Below, piece by piece: positions 16,979-26,884 of a stretch of 64,000 nucleotides of DNA. The stretch is from Pseudaestuariivita rosea (GTDB lineage Bacteria > Pseudomonadota > Alphaproteobacteria > Rhodobacterales > Rhodobacteraceae): assembly GCF_017592335.1 (NCBI RefSeq), contig NZ_JACNMP010000005.1:108983-172982 (forward strand). Reading direction: 5' to 3'. The translations under genes and the position numbers were made by a program. A model generated the notes under the pieces. The model was not told the DNA's origin. It ran no database searches and saw only the letters and a list, made by a program, of their open reading frames with translations. Position 1 is the first letter of the stretch. Each line of letters starts with the position of its first letter.

Positions 16979-17368
16979 AATCGTCTCGCCTTTATCTTTC
17001 GTTAACCACGTATTGCCTTTGGATCGGGGCGGAAAAGTGACCGAACATGGACGCTTCCAAAACTTCTTTGGGGAACTGTCTGGCCGTCATTGTGGCTATT
17101 CCAAGGCACCGGACCCCGCGCAAAGCCTTTTCATGCAACATATCAATGTGTTTCGGTGCCAAAGTTGGTAAACTTCCTTACGTCAGCTGTTTGCCCCCTC
17201 ATTGCCACATTCTTTCAGCTTCAATTTTCAGCCTGTTGGATAAATCTGAAGAAATTGTAAACAAAGTCACGGTTGACCACTTTATCTACGATCTTTGGTG
17301 TTCTGGCCTTGTTATTGGCGTGTTCGGCGATAAACAGGGCCATCCGACATGACTGGGGACGATACCGA

Positions 17369-18064
17369 ATGACAATGCTGGGGACATTCATCAAGCCTGT
17401 TCACCGGGAAGGCTATAAATTCATAGCCATTTTCGCAGTGGTAACAGCACTTCTGTTCCTTTTACCGATCAAGATTTTCGGCTGGATCGGCGTTGGATTG
17501 ACGGTCTGGTGCTATTACTTTTTTCGTGACCCCAAACGCGTCACACCTGAAAGACAGGGCCTGATCATCAGCCCGGCAGATGGCGTGGTGTCCATGATCC
17601 AACCTGCTGTTCCACCGGCTGAACTTGAAATGGGTGACGATCAAATGCTGCGCATCAGCGTGTTCATGAATGTCTTTGATTGCCACGTGAACCGCGCCCC
17701 CATTGCTGGTGTTGTCGAAAACATCTCATACCGGCCAGGAAAATTCTTCAACGCCTCGCTCGACAAAGCCAGTGAACACAACGAACGCAACAGCCTGTCC
17801 ATCCGCATGGAAGACGGCCGCAAGATTGCAGTGGTTCAGATTGCCGGACTGGTCGCGCGCCGCATCGTCTGCGATGTAGCCGAAGGCACCGGTCTGGAAA
17901 CCGGCGAACGCTTTGGCATGATCCGCTTTGGATCTCGTCTGGATATCTATCTGCCCGATGGTGTCCAGCCGCTGATCGCGCTGGGTCAATCGACATTGGC
18001 CGGAGAAACCGTACTGGCTGATTTAGCATCAGACGAACCTGCCCGCACAGGTAGAAAACGCTAG
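17369..18064 (+). CDS. psd: Phosphatidylserine decarboxylase proenzyme
   Basis: A 231-residue short-type Psd. The C-terminal [11 protein letters not shown] contains the Gly-Ser cleavage site at which the serine becomes the pyruvoyl cofactor. [10 protein letters not shown] and ISPADGVV are other conserved stretches, and one or two membrane segments occur at residues 14-45. It makes phosphatidylethanolamine from phosphatidylserine. I chose the ATG at 17369 (GGGGA upstream) over an upstream in-frame TTG at 17273. The next gene pssA starts 2 bases after its stop: the two steps PS synthesis and decarboxylation are co-transcribed. Confidence 0.92.
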   Translation: MTMLGTFIKPVHREGYKFIAIFAVVTALLFLLPIKIFGWIGVGLTVWCYYFFRDPKRVTPERQGLIISPADGVVSMIQPAVPPAELEMGDDQMLRISVFMNVFDCHVNRAPIAGVVENISYRPGKFFNASLDKASEHNERNSLSIRMEDGRKIAVVQIAGLVARRIVCDVAEGTGLETGERFGMIRFGSRLDIYLPDGVQPLIALGQSTLAGETVLADLASDEPARTGRKR

Positions 18065-18066
18065 GC

Positions 18067-18810
18067 ATGTCAAAACGCAAACATAGCGATGGGCTGCCTT
18101 TTCTAAGCCTGTTGCCAAATCTGGTCACGCTTCTGGGGTTATGTGCCGGTTTGACATCGATCCGTTTTGTACTGGCCGAGCGGTACGACATCGCCGCAGG
18201 CCTTATCATTGCCGCGGCGATCATTGATGGCTTGGATGGCCAACTGGCACGACGCCTGAATGCTACAAGTGAAATGGGGGCAGAACTGGATTCGCTGTCG
18301 GATTTCCTGTGCTTCGGTGTGGCGCCCGCACTGCTGCTGTTTCAATTCGCTTTTCAGGATGCCCGCGGCATCGGGTGGATTTGTGCCTTGATCTATGCCA
18401 GTTGCTGCTGTCTTCGATTGGCCCGTTTCAACGTCATGACAGGTCAGGCCGAAAACGACCCTGAACTGAAGAAAAGCCACTTTGTCGGTGTTCCGGCCCC
18501 GGCAGGTGCGCTTTTGGCGATGTTTCCGGTTTTCTTGACCTTTGAAGGTGTGTTCAACGTTGCAAATCTGGACATCGGATTTGCAATCTATCTGGCTTTG
18601 ATCGGTGCCTTGATGATCAGCAAACTACCAACGATTTCGGCTAAATCGCTGGTCATTCCACGGGATAAGATCGCTTTGCTTTTTGTCGCCACTGCGGGTT
18701 TGGTCGGCCTTATGCTGACCCGTTTTTGGCTTTCGATGGTGATTATCTGCCTGATCTATATTGCATCTTTAGTTCATTCCTTTATCCAAATGGTCCGCAA
18801 GGCAAAGTAA
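18067..18810 (+). CDS. pssA: CDP-diacylglycerol-serine O-phosphatidyltransferase
   Basis: A 247-residue membrane enzyme of the CDP-alcohol phosphatidyltransferase family. The signature DG-x2-AR-x8-G-x3-D-x3-D is present as DGLDGQLARRLNATSEMGAE followed by LDSLSDF. About seven to eight helices follow. It makes phosphatidylserine from CDP-diacylglycerol and serine at the inner membrane, feeding Psd directly upstream and then PmtA downstream. It lies two bases after psd. Confidence 0.93.
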   Translation: MSKRKHSDGLPFLSLLPNLVTLLGLCAGLTSIRFVLAERYDIAAGLIIAAAIIDGLDGQLARRLNATSEMGAELDSLSDFLCFGVAPALLLFQFAFQDARGIGWICALIYASCCCLRLARFNVMTGQAENDPELKKSHFVGVPAPAGALLAMFPVFLTFEGVFNVANLDIGFAIYLALIGALMISKLPTISAKSLVIPRDKIALLFVATAGLVGLMLTRFWLSMVIICLIYIASLVHSFIQMVRKAK

Positions 18811-18828
18811 TCGCGGCAGGGGGCAAAT

Positions 18829-19446
18829 TTGGAAATATCAGCAGTCAAGAATTCGTACAAACGCTGGGCGCCGGTCTATGATAAAACCTTTGGCGCCATT
18901 ACCCGCATCGGCAGGCGCAAAGCGGTTGAGTACATCAATGCCCATCAGGGCAGGGTGCTTGAAATTGGCGTGGGTACAGGGCTGTCTCTGCCGCATTATA
19001 AAACCCATCTTGAGATCACGGGAATAGACGTATCATCCGACATGCTGGACAAGGCACGTGAAAAAGTGGCGGATCTGAAGCTGCAGCATGTTGTTGAACT
19101 GCGTGAAATGGATGCGCGTTTTCTTGATTTTCCCGATAACCACTTTGACACCGTCGTGGCCATGTATCTGGTGTCGGTCGTGCCCGAGCCGGAAAAGGTC
19201 GTTGCTGAAATGGCGCGGGTCTGCAAGCCGGGCGGATCGGTTCTGATTATCAATCACTTTAAGCGGGAAAAGGGCGTTCTGGCGATTTTTGAACGTATAT
19301 TTGCACCCCTGTCGAATGTGCTGGGGTGGCATTCCGATTTTGATATGAACCGCGTTCTGGGGGCAAATAAACTGGAAGTGGCCGAACGCAAAAGCTTTCC
19401 ACCGCTTAAGATGTTCACATTCCTTTTGCAGAAAAAGGCCAGCTGA
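18829..19446 (+). CDS. pmtA: Phosphatidylethanolamine N-methyltransferase (PmtA, Rhodobacter type)
   Basis: A 205-residue class I SAM methyltransferase starting at TTG 18829, with AGGGGG six bases upstream. The N-terminus KNSYKRWAPVYDKTFG is characteristic of the Rhodobacter sphaeroides-type PmtA. SAM motif I is VLEIGVGTG and the acidic residue lies in TGIDVSSDM. It methylates phosphatidylethanolamine to phosphatidylcholine. It lies 18 bases after pssA, so psd-pssA-pmtA form a complete path from CDP-diacylglycerol to phosphatidylcholine. Family function is inferred; a related quinone methyltransferase is less likely in this context. Confidence 0.85.
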   Translation: MEISAVKNSYKRWAPVYDKTFGAITRIGRRKAVEYINAHQGRVLEIGVGTGLSLPHYKTHLEITGIDVSSDMLDKAREKVADLKLQHVVELREMDARFLDFPDNHFDTVVAMYLVSVVPEPEKVVAEMARVCKPGGSVLIINHFKREKGVLAIFERIFAPLSNVLGWHSDFDMNRVLGANKLEVAERKSFPPLKMFTFLLQKKAS

Positions 19447-19469
19447 CACACCGTCCAGTGCTGCTCTAA

Positions 19470-19646
19470 TCAGAAATCAATCGCGATCCCCTTCGCCTCC
19501 CAATCGCCATAGCGAACAGGTTCGGGGCCATCGCGACCGCCAAGCTCTTTGGGCAGGTCAAGCGCCTTGGCTTTTTTGCGCCGTTCTTCGGCCTCGGCCA
19601 ATGCGCGTTGGGCTTCGGGGGGCAGATCGTCGCGATCCTGGCTCAT
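19470..19646 (-). CDS. DUF1674 protein, SDHAF4-like succinate dehydrogenase assembly factor
   Basis: A 58-residue protein. The C-terminus GGRDGPEPVRYGDWEAKGIA followed by IDF is the near-invariant DUF1674/SDHAF4 signature. The N-terminal half is charged and helical (EAQRALAEAEERRKKAKAL). In mitochondria SDHAF4 binds flavinylated SdhA and helps join it to SdhB; a similar chaperone role is inferred here. It is convergent to pmtA (24-base gap) and divergent from rsmB, and lies 6 kb from the sdh operon. The ATG at 19646 has AAGGATG-type sequence upstream. Confidence 0.9.
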   Translation of the reverse strand: MSQDRDDLPPEAQRALAEAEERRKKAKALDLPKELGGRDGPEPVRYGDWEAKGIAIDF

Positions 19647-19708
19647 GTCTGTTCATCCTTGTGCCTGTCTGGTGCTTGATATACCCCGCAGACCTGTTCT
19701 GACAAGCA

Positions 19709-20989
19709 ATGGGTATAATGACCGATCCATCCGGTATCATCGCACGACGTGCTGCCGTCCAGGCGCTTGACGCCATTCTGGCGGATGCTCTCCTTATGTC
19801 TGAATTGGCAGACCTCTTTGCACCTCTGTCTGCTCAGGATCGTGCCCGCGCGCAACGTCTGGCGCTAACCACCTTGCGCGAATTGGGGCGGGCGGATCGG
19901 GTGCTGAAGGGGTTTCTGCGCAAAACGCCCGATCTGACGGTTATGAATGTCCTGCGTGTTGCGACTGTCGAACTTTGCAGTCTGAATGCTGCTTCGCACG
20001 GTGTGGTCAATGCGGCGGTTCAGCTGGTCGCGTCAAATCGAAAAGCCGCCCACGCCAAGGGCTTGGTCAACGCGGTGCTGCGCAAAGTATCAGAAGCTGG
20101 ACCGGATCAGTGGGGCAAGCTGGCCACGCCGCAACTGCCCAAATGGCTGCGCCAACCTCTGATCGCGGCCTACGGCAATTCGGTGGTTCAAAAGATCGAA
20201 GGCGCCCATCTGCGGCCCGTCCCGCTGGATATTTCGGTGAAAAATGACCCTGCCCAAGCGGTAGACGCTTTGAATGGCACCGTCCTGCCAACGGGCACCG
20301 TGCGGCTGACCAACTACGGTCAGGTGTCCAAACTGCCGGGGTTTGCCGAAGGCGATTGGTGGGTGCAGGACGCCGCCGCGGCTCTGCCTGCCAAAATACT
20401 GCAGCCCCAAAAAGGGGAACACATCCTTGATATGTGCGCCGCACCGGGTGGCAAAACGCTGCAATTGGCGGCATTGGGCGCCAATGTCGTGGCGCTGGAC
20501 CGGTCCGAGGCCCGGCTGCAACGGCTGCACGAAAACCTGCAACGCTGTCAGTTGACGGCCGAAGTCGTCGTCGGCGACGCGCTTGACCATGCCGGACAGT
20601 TCGACGCCATCCTTCTGGATGCGCCCTGTTCTGCCACCGGTACCATCCGCCGCCACCCCGATCTGCCCCATGCCAAAGACGGCTCGGACTTTAGCGACCT
20701 GATTGACCTGCAGGCCCAAATGCTTGACCACGCCGTGACGCTTTTGAAACCCGGCGGGCGACTTGTTTATTGCACCTGCAGCCTTTTGCCCGACGAAGGC
20801 GAATGCCAGATTGATGACTTACTGCTACGCCATCCGCAAATAATTGTCGATAAATCCGCCTTGACCCTGCCAGGGGTTGATCCCGACTGGATAACGCAGG
20901 AAGGTGGACTGCGATTGCGGCCCGATTACTGGCCCGAACAAGGAGGGATGGACGGGTTTTACATCGCGTGCTTGCGCAACCCGGCATAG
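19709..20989 (+). CDS. rsmB: 16S rRNA (cytosine-967 C5) methyltransferase
   Basis: A 426-residue RsmB/Fmu/Sun protein. An N-terminal NusB-like helical domain (residues 10-140) precedes a Rossmann-fold methyltransferase with LDMCAAPGGKTLQLA (SAM motif I), DAPCSATGTIRRHPDL (motif IV, catalytic Cys region) and VYCTCSLLPDEGE (motif VI nucleophile Cys). It methylates C967 of 16S rRNA. An alternative in-frame ATG is at 19718. The downstream heparinase-like gene begins 70 bases later. Confidence 0.93.
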   Translation: MGIMTDPSGIIARRAAVQALDAILADALLMSELADLFAPLSAQDRARAQRLALTTLRELGRADRVLKGFLRKTPDLTVMNVLRVATVELCSLNAASHGVVNAAVQLVASNRKAAHAKGLVNAVLRKVSEAGPDQWGKLATPQLPKWLRQPLIAAYGNSVVQKIEGAHLRPVPLDISVKNDPAQAVDALNGTVLPTGTVRLTNYGQVSKLPGFAEGDWWVQDAAAALPAKILQPQKGEHILDMCAAPGGKTLQLAALGANVVALDRSEARLQRLHENLQRCQLTAEVVVGDALDHAGQFDAILLDAPCSATGTIRRHPDLPHAKDGSDFSDLIDLQAQMLDHAVTLLKPGGRLVYCTCSLLPDEGECQIDDLLLRHPQIIVDKSALTLPGVDPDWITQEGGLRLRPDYWPEQGGMDGFYIACLRNPA

Positions 20990-21059
20990 ATTCAGGAATG
21001 ACTTCAAACGTCGCGCCCTATATTCTTTTTGCAAACAATATGATGCAGGTTGATTTCCA

Positions 21060-22790
21060 TTGACCGGCGACAGTAGGTTTTCAACGCGGTTTAGCCGCTG
21101 GCGCAACCGCAGACATGCGCGTCGTGCGGCCCGTTCACGGCAAAAGGTCGAACTGGTCGAACCGCCAGAACCGCGCACAATCGGCAGCTATGGCCGGGGC
21201 CGTCACCTGTTGTCGGGCAAGGTCATGCTGGCGGGCTATCTGGTCAGCGCGGGCCCTCAGAATATTTGGGAATTACGCAGCCCTGTGCAGGCCTTTGATG
21301 ATGCACGCCACGGGTTTGCCTGGCTTGATGACCTGGCTGCGGTCGGCGACACGGTCGCGCGCAATGTGGCACAGACCTGGGTGCTGGAATGGATCGTCAG
21401 GTTCGGCAAAGCAAAGTCGGGTGGCTGGACACCGGAACTGACCGGCCGGCGCGTGATGCGCTGGATCAACCACGCCGATTTCCTGATGCGGGGCCTGAAT
21501 GACGACCAGACAGAGCAATTTCTGAAATCACTGGGCCAGCAATCGCTGTTTTTACATCGTCGCTGGCACGGAACACCGGACGGTATCGCGCGGCTTGAGG
21601 CGCTTTTGGGTCTGATCTACGCGGGGCTCTACCTGAAAGGCCGGGAAGATTATGTTGACCCCGCCGCGCAGGCCCTGTCAGAGGCTGCCGAGGTTCTGGT
21701 CGATGAAGAAGGCGGGATCACCAGCCGCAACCCCGAAGAACTGCTTGAAATCTTTACCCTTTTGACACTGGCGGCCGAGGCTTTGGAAAAATCGCGCCAC
21801 AGGCCCCAGGACGAACATATCGCCATCATCCAGCGCATTGCTCCGATTTTGCGCGCCCTGCGCCATGCCGATGGGGGGCTGACCCGGTTTCATGGTGGCG
21901 GGCGCGGTCTGGATGGGCGGTTGGATCATGCCTTGGCGCGCTCGGGCGTAAAAACACTGCATAAAACCGGCAATGTCATGGGATATCAGCGCCTGTCGGC
22001 CGGTCGCATCACGCTGATTGCCGATGTCGCCCCGCCACCGATGGGGCAGGGATGCGAAACCGGCCATGCCTCGACCCTGGCGTTTGAACTGACATCGGGG
22101 CGCCGCCCCGTTATCGTCAATTGCGGCGACGGGCGCATATTCGGCCAGGATTGGAGCCGCGCCGGACGAGCCACCCCGTCCCATTCCACCCTGGGGATCG
22201 AAGGGCATTCTTCGGCCCGTATCGCAGAAAATGCTAACTATCTGTCCAGTGGGCCGGAAAAAGTCCCGCTTGAAATCATCCGCGCCGATGACAACAGCGT
22301 CATGATCGAAGGCGCCCACGACGGTTACGCCGCCAGTCACGGGTTGTTCCACATCCGCCAGCTTGAACTGTCGCCCGATGGGCGGACCATTTCAGGCAGC
22401 GATGCTTTGACCGCCGTCAATGACCTGCATAAAGCCCGGTTTGACGCGGTCCTTGATAATTCACTTCTGCAGGGCGTCCTGTTCCAGATCCGTTTTCACC
22501 TGCACCCCGACGTCCATGCAACCCTGGATATGGGCGGCAATGCTGTTTCCCTGACCCTGAAAAGCACCGAGGTCTGGGTGTTCCGCCATGATGGCCGCGC
22601 CAGCATGACGCTGGAACCAAGCGTTTACCTTGAAAAGGGTCGTCTGCACCCCCGCGCCACAAAGCAGGTTGTCCTTACTGCCCGTGCAATGACATATGCA
22701 ACCCGAGTCACCTGGACGCTGGCCAAGGCGAAAGACACGCCAAACGCTGTTCGCGATCTGGAAGAAGGTGACCTGTTTGTACTTGAATAA
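21060..22790 (+). CDS. Heparinase II/III family protein
   Basis: A 576-residue protein. The N-terminal half is an alpha/alpha toroid-like domain (rich in Trp/Leu helices, e.g. WLDDLAAVGDTVARNVAQTW). The C-terminal half from about residue 330 is a beta-sandwich of the heparinase II/III type, with FHGGGRGLDGRLDH, GRASMTLEPSVYLEKGRLH and ATPSHSTLGIEG carrying likely catalytic His/Tyr. Proteins of this group are polysaccharide lyases; the substrate is unknown and no signal peptide is evident. The start TTG at 21060 is the first possible in this frame. It lies 15 bases before purH, a gene pairing common in Rhodobacterales. Confidence 0.85.
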   Translation: MTGDSRFSTRFSRWRNRRHARRAARSRQKVELVEPPEPRTIGSYGRGRHLLSGKVMLAGYLVSAGPQNIWELRSPVQAFDDARHGFAWLDDLAAVGDTVARNVAQTWVLEWIVRFGKAKSGGWTPELTGRRVMRWINHADFLMRGLNDDQTEQFLKSLGQQSLFLHRRWHGTPDGIARLEALLGLIYAGLYLKGREDYVDPAAQALSEAAEVLVDEEGGITSRNPEELLEIFTLLTLAAEALEKSRHRPQDEHIAIIQRIAPILRALRHADGGLTRFHGGGRGLDGRLDHALARSGVKTLHKTGNVMGYQRLSAGRITLIADVAPPPMGQGCETGHASTLAFELTSGRRPVIVNCGDGRIFGQDWSRAGRATPSHSTLGIEGHSSARIAENANYLSSGPEKVPLEIIRADDNSVMIEGAHDGYAASHGLFHIRQLELSPDGRTISGSDALTAVNDLHKARFDAVLDNSLLQGVLFQIRFHLHPDVHATLDMGGNAVSLTLKSTEVWVFRHDGRASMTLEPSVYLEKGRLHPRATKQVVLTARAMTYATRVTWTLAKAKDTPNAVRDLEEGDLFVLE

Positions 22791-22805
22791 CCCAAAGGGC
22801 CTTAA

Positions 22806-24395
22806 ATGACCGACCTCGTCCCCGTCCGCCGTGCATTATTATCCGTATCAGACAAGGCCGGCTTGACCCGGTTGGGTCAGGCATTGGCCGCACGTGGGGT
22901 CGAACTGCTGTCAACCGGCGGCACGGCCCGCAGCCTGCGGGACGCGGGACTGGATGTGATCGATGTGTCCGATGTCACGGGCTTCCCCGAGATGATGGAT
23001 GGCCGCGTGAAAACCCTGCACCCCAAGGTCCACGGCGGCCTGTTGGCCCTGCGCGACAACGACGACCACGTCGAGGCGATGAAAATCCACCAGATCGGCG
23101 CGATCGACCTGCTGGTCGTCAATCTTTATCCGTTCGAGGAAACCGTCGCCAAAGGGGCCGACTATGCAGACTGTATCGAAAACATCGACATCGGCGGGCC
23201 TGCGATGATCCGGGCTGCGGCCAAGAACCACGCCTTTGTCAACGTCGTTGTGGATGTTCAGGACTATCAGCCGCTGCTGGATCAGTTGGATCAGAACGGC
23301 GCCACCACCACTTATGCCTTCCGGCAGCAGCTGGCCCTGACCGCCTACGCCCGCACCGCCGCCTATGACGCTGCTGTCTCAACCTGGATGGCCGACGCCC
23401 TGAACCAGCCCGCGCCGCGTCGCCGCGCCTTTGCCGGAACATTGGCACAGACCCTGCGCTATGGCGAAAACCCGCATCAGACGGCCGCGTTCTACACCGA
23501 CGGCAGCGACCGCCCCGGTGTCGCCACCGCGCGGCAGGTGCAGGGCAAGGAACTGAGTTATAACAACATCAACGACACCGACGCGGCATTCGAACTGGTC
23601 TCGGAATTCCTGCCCAAAGATGGCCCGGCCTGCGCGATCATCAAGCACGCCAACCCCTGTGGCGTGGCCCGCGGCGACACGCTGAAACAAGCCTACATGC
23701 GCGCCTATGACTGCGACCGCACCAGCGCCTTTGGCGGCATCGTGGCATTCAACATGACGCTCGATGGTGAAACGGCGGATGAGATCACGAATATCTTCAC
23801 CGAGGTCGTCATCGCCCCCGGCGCCCATCAGGATGCCCTTGATATCTTTGCCCAAAAGAAAAATCTGCGTCTGCTGCTGACCCCCGGTCTGGCGAACCCT
23901 GCCGCAGCCGGATTGGTGCTGCGTCAGGTGTCGGGCGGGTATCTGGTGCAGGACAAGGACAACGGCCAGATCAGCGCTGATGACCTGAAGGTGGTCACCA
24001 AGAAAGCCCCGACCGACACCGAACTGGCCGACCTGCTGTTCGCCTGGAAGGTCGCCAAACACGTCAAATCCAACGCCATCGTCTACGTCAAAGATGGTGC
24101 AACAGTCGGCGTGGGCGCGGGGCAGATGAGCCGCGTCGACAGCACCCGCATCGCCGCTCGCAAGGCCCAGGATATGGCCGACGTGCTTCAGGCATCTGAA
24201 ACGATGACAAAAGGCTCTGTTGTGGCCTCGGACGCCTTCTTTCCGTTCCCCGATGGTCTGCTGACCGCGGCTGAGGCTGGCGCGACCGCTATTATCCAAC
24301 CCGGCGGGTCCATGCGTGACGACGAAGTGATCGCCGCCGCCGATGACGCGGGCCTTGCCATGGTCTTCACCGGCATGCGCCATTTCAGACATTAA
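22806..24395 (+). CDS. purH: Bifunctional AICAR formyltransferase/IMP cyclohydrolase
   Basis: A 529-residue PurH of normal length. The N-terminal IMP cyclohydrolase domain (residues 1-195) has [14 protein letters not shown] and [13 protein letters not shown]. The C-terminal transformylase domain has the Lys-His catalytic motif KHANPCG and RTSAFGG. It performs the last two steps of IMP synthesis in the cytoplasm. It is followed at 9 bases by lspA, probably in one transcript with the heparinase-like gene. Confidence 0.97.
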   Translation: MTDLVPVRRALLSVSDKAGLTRLGQALAARGVELLSTGGTARSLRDAGLDVIDVSDVTGFPEMMDGRVKTLHPKVHGGLLALRDNDDHVEAMKIHQIGAIDLLVVNLYPFEETVAKGADYADCIENIDIGGPAMIRAAAKNHAFVNVVVDVQDYQPLLDQLDQNGATTTYAFRQQLALTAYARTAAYDAAVSTWMADALNQPAPRRRAFAGTLAQTLRYGENPHQTAAFYTDGSDRPGVATARQVQGKELSYNNINDTDAAFELVSEFLPKDGPACAIIKHANPCGVARGDTLKQAYMRAYDCDRTSAFGGIVAFNMTLDGETADEITNIFTEVVIAPGAHQDALDIFAQKKNLRLLLTPGLANPAAAGLVLRQVSGGYLVQDKDNGQISADDLKVVTKKAPTDTELADLLFAWKVAKHVKSNAIVYVKDGATVGVGAGQMSRVDSTRIAARKAQDMADVLQASETMTKGSVVASDAFFPFPDGLLTAAEAGATAIIQPGGSMRDDEVIAAADDAGLAMVFTGMRHFRH

Positions 24396-24404
24396 GGAAC
24401 CGAC

Positions 24405-24887
24405 ATGCGCCTTGTATATTGGACAGCTTTCTGGGTCTTCCTGATCGATCAGGTCAGCAAATACCTGATCGTACAGGTCCTTGATCTGAAAACGGCTGGA
24501 ACAATCATAGTTATTGATCCTCTCCTAAAGTTTCGCATGGCATGGAATTACGGGATCAACTTCGGGATATTTGGCGGCCCGGACACGCCGGAATATGCCC
24601 GATGGATTCTGATCACCATCGCTTTGATCATCTGCGTTTTGGTTCTGTTCTGGATACGGCGTGAAAAAACCGGCAACCTCGGCTATATCTCGGCCGGATT
24701 TTTGGTGGGTGGCGCGCTGGGCAATGTGGTTGACCGTATCGTCTACGGCGCCGTCGCCGATTTTCTGAATATGTCCTGTTGTGGTATCGAAAACCCCTAT
24801 TCTTTCAATGTCGCCGATATCTCGATCTTTATCGGGGCAGTTGGATTGATCTTTTTCACCGGTGAAAAGAAAGAGAAGAGGGCGTGA
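24405..24887 (+). CDS. lspA: Lipoprotein signal peptidase (signal peptidase II)
   Basis: A 160-residue protein with four membrane helices. The catalytic aspartates sit in GNVVDRIVYGAVADF and FNVADISI, the two LspA family signatures. It cleaves prolipoproteins before the lipidated Cys. AAGGAA precedes the ATG. The next gene encodes a lipoprotein with an LAAC lipobox, a natural substrate. Confidence 0.95.
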   Translation: MRLVYWTAFWVFLIDQVSKYLIVQVLDLKTAGTIIVIDPLLKFRMAWNYGINFGIFGGPDTPEYARWILITIALIICVLVLFWIRREKTGNLGYISAGFLVGGALGNVVDRIVYGAVADFLNMSCCGIENPYSFNVADISIFIGAVGLIFFTGEKKEKRA

Positions 24888-24940
24888 CCATCCCGGCCAT
24901 ATCCGCTAAAAGCCCCCAAGACATTTTAAGGAGAACCGCG

Positions 24941-25468
24941 ATGCGTGCGTCGCTTGGCATAACGCTGTTGATTTCATGCTTTGCTTTGGCCGCTTGTGAC
25001 AGGGGCGATCCCGAATTGATGAACGTGCGCGCATCAGGTGAGGGCCCCGATGAATTCGGCATCCTGCCCGTCAAACCACTTGAGGTACCGCCAAACCCGA
25101 ACGAACTGCCGACGCCCACACCGGGCGGTACAAATATCACCGATCTGCAACCCAATGAGGACGCCATCGTGGCCCTGGGCGGCAACCCCGCACGTGCCTC
25201 GGCCGGTGGCATCCCTGCATCTGATGCGGCGCTTGTGAACCACGCGTCGCGACTGGGGCGCGATAGCACGATCCGGCAGACACTGGCGCGCGAAGACCTG
25301 GATTTCCGCCGCCGCAACCGGGGTTTGCCGCTGGAACGCGCCTTCAACGCCAATGTCTATTACCGCGCGTATGAGCCTATGACACTGGACAGCTACCGCG
25401 AACTGGAACGGTTCCGCCGCGCCGGTGTACGCACCCCCGCCGCCCCACCCCCGCCAGAAGATGACTAG
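24941..25468 (+). CDS. BamF-type DUF3035 outer-membrane lipoprotein
   Basis: A 175-residue lipoprotein with lipobox LAAC after a short hydrophobic leader (SLGITLLISCFALAAC). The region GPDEFGILPVKPLEVPPNP is characteristic of DUF3035, assigned as BamF, an accessory lipoprotein of the alphaproteobacterial beta-barrel assembly (BAM) machine. The remainder is Pro- and Arg-rich and largely unstructured. The ATG at 24941 is preceded by AAGGAG; the longer frame overlapping lspA is not needed. Confidence 0.8.
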   Translation: MRASLGITLLISCFALAACDRGDPELMNVRASGEGPDEFGILPVKPLEVPPNPNELPTPTPGGTNITDLQPNEDAIVALGGNPARASAGGIPASDAALVNHASRLGRDSTIRQTLAREDLDFRRRNRGLPLERAFNANVYYRAYEPMTLDSYRELERFRRAGVRTPAAPPPPEDD

Positions 25469-25543
25469 CTCACATCTTTGCCAGCCAACTTGAACATGGC
25501 TGCATTTGGCGTAGCTATAGCTAAATCAGTAACGGAGAAGCCC

Positions 25544-26884
25544 ATGCGCCGCTTTCTGGCAGTTTGCACCTTTATCCTGACGGCCGTGCCCCTTTGGGCA
25601 CAGGAAAATGTCACTACCTTCACGCTGGATAACGGCATGGACGTTGTGGTCATCGAAGATCACCGCGCCCCGGCTGTTGTCCATATGGTCTGGTACAGGG
25701 TAGGTGCCGCAGACGAACCGCCGGGTACCTCGGGCATCGCGCATTTCGTGGAACATCTGCTGTTTAAAGCCACCGACGATCTGGAATCGGGCGAACTTTC
25801 ACAGATCGTTGCCGCGAACGGGGGCACGGACAATGCCTTTACCAGTTGGGACTACACCGCCTATTTCCAGCGTGTCGCTGCTGATCGTCTTGGGCTGATG
25901 ATGCAGATGGAGGCCGACCGAATGCGTGACATTCGCCTGACCGATCGCGATATTCTGACCGAACGCAATGTCATTATCGAAGAACGCAACCAGCGCACCG
26001 AAAACAACCCCTCGGGCCTTTTCACCGAAGAACGCCGCGCGGCGCAGTACCTGAACCATCCTTACGGTGTCCCGATCATCGGCTGGCGGCATGAAATGGA
26101 ACAGCTGTCGATGGACGACGTCATGTCATTCTATCGCACCTACTACGCGCCAAATAACGCCATTCTGATCGTTGCAGGCGATGCTGATCCTGATGAGGTC
26201 CGCCGCCTGGCTGAAACCCACTACGGCGTGCTGGAACCGTCCGAGGCCCTGCCGGAACGCGCCCGCCCCCAAGAACCCCCGCAACGCGCCGAACGACGGA
26301 TTGTCTTCGAAGACGCCCGCGTCGCGCAGCCATATGTCTTGCGCACCTATCTGGCCCCAGAACGTGACAGCGGCGATCAGGAACGCGCCGCCGCCCTTGT
26401 CATGCTGGCCGAGCTGTTGGGGGGCGAGGGCGCGACATCCTACCTGGGCCGCAAGCTGCAGTTCGAAACTCAGACCGCCATCTATACCGCGGCCTTCTAT
26501 TCCAACGTTTCGCTCGATGACACGACGTTCGGTCTGGTCATCGTCCCCGCCGCCGGTGTCACCCTGCAACAGGCCGAAGATGCCATGGATGAAACCGTCG
26601 CGCAGTTCATCGAAGACGGCATCGATACCGAAGCGCTGGACCGGATCAAAATGCAGATGCGCGCCCAGATCATCTATGAAAAAGATGACGTCAGCGCATT
26701 GGCCCGCCGCTATGGTGTCGCCCTGACCAGCGGCCTGACGGTTGAGGATGTGCAGGCCTGGCCTGACATCCTGCAAGCCGTGACCGAAGACGACATCATC
26801 GCCGCCGCCCGCGATATATTCGACCGCAGCAACGCTGTGACCGGCTGGCTGACCAGCCCCCAAGTACAAGAGGTTTCCCAATGA
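25544..26884 (+). CDS. M16 family zinc metallopeptidase (catalytic type)
   Basis: A 446-residue pitrilysin-family peptidase with a signal peptide (RRFLAVCTFILTAVPLWA). The inverted zinc motif HxxEH is present as HFVEHLLF, with the distal Glu in the following helix (ERNVIIEERNQR). The C-terminal M16 domain follows from about residue 200. It probably works in the periplasm. CGGAGAAG precedes the ATG. It overlaps the second M16 gene by ATGA, and the two likely form a heterodimer like mitochondrial processing peptidase or the zinc protease pairs known from alphaproteobacteria. Confidence 0.9.
   Translation: MRRFLAVCTFILTAVPLWAQENVTTFTLDNGMDVVVIEDHRAPAVVHMVWYRVGAADEPPGTSGIAHFVEHLLFKATDDLESGELSQIVAANGGTDNAFTSWDYTAYFQRVAADRLGLMMQMEADRMRDIRLTDRDILTERNVIIEERNQRTENNPSGLFTEERRAAQYLNHPYGVPIIGWRHEMEQLSMDDVMSFYRTYYAPNNAILIVAGDADPDEVRRLAETHYGVLEPSEALPERARPQEPPQRAERRIVFEDARVAQPYVLRTYLAPERDSGDQERAAALVMLAELLGGEGATSYLGRKLQFETQTAIYTAAFYSNVSLDDTTFGLVIVPAAGVTLQQAEDAMDETVAQFIEDGIDTEALDRIKMQMRAQIIYEKDDVSALARRYGVALTSGLTVEDVQAWPDILQAVTEDDIIAAARDIFDRSNAVTGWLTSPQVQEVSQ

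Noticed and set aside
17273..17368. N-terminal extension of Psd from an upstream TTG
   Set aside because: ATG 17369 has a good ribosome site and gives the normal length for short-type Psd; the extension has no family support.
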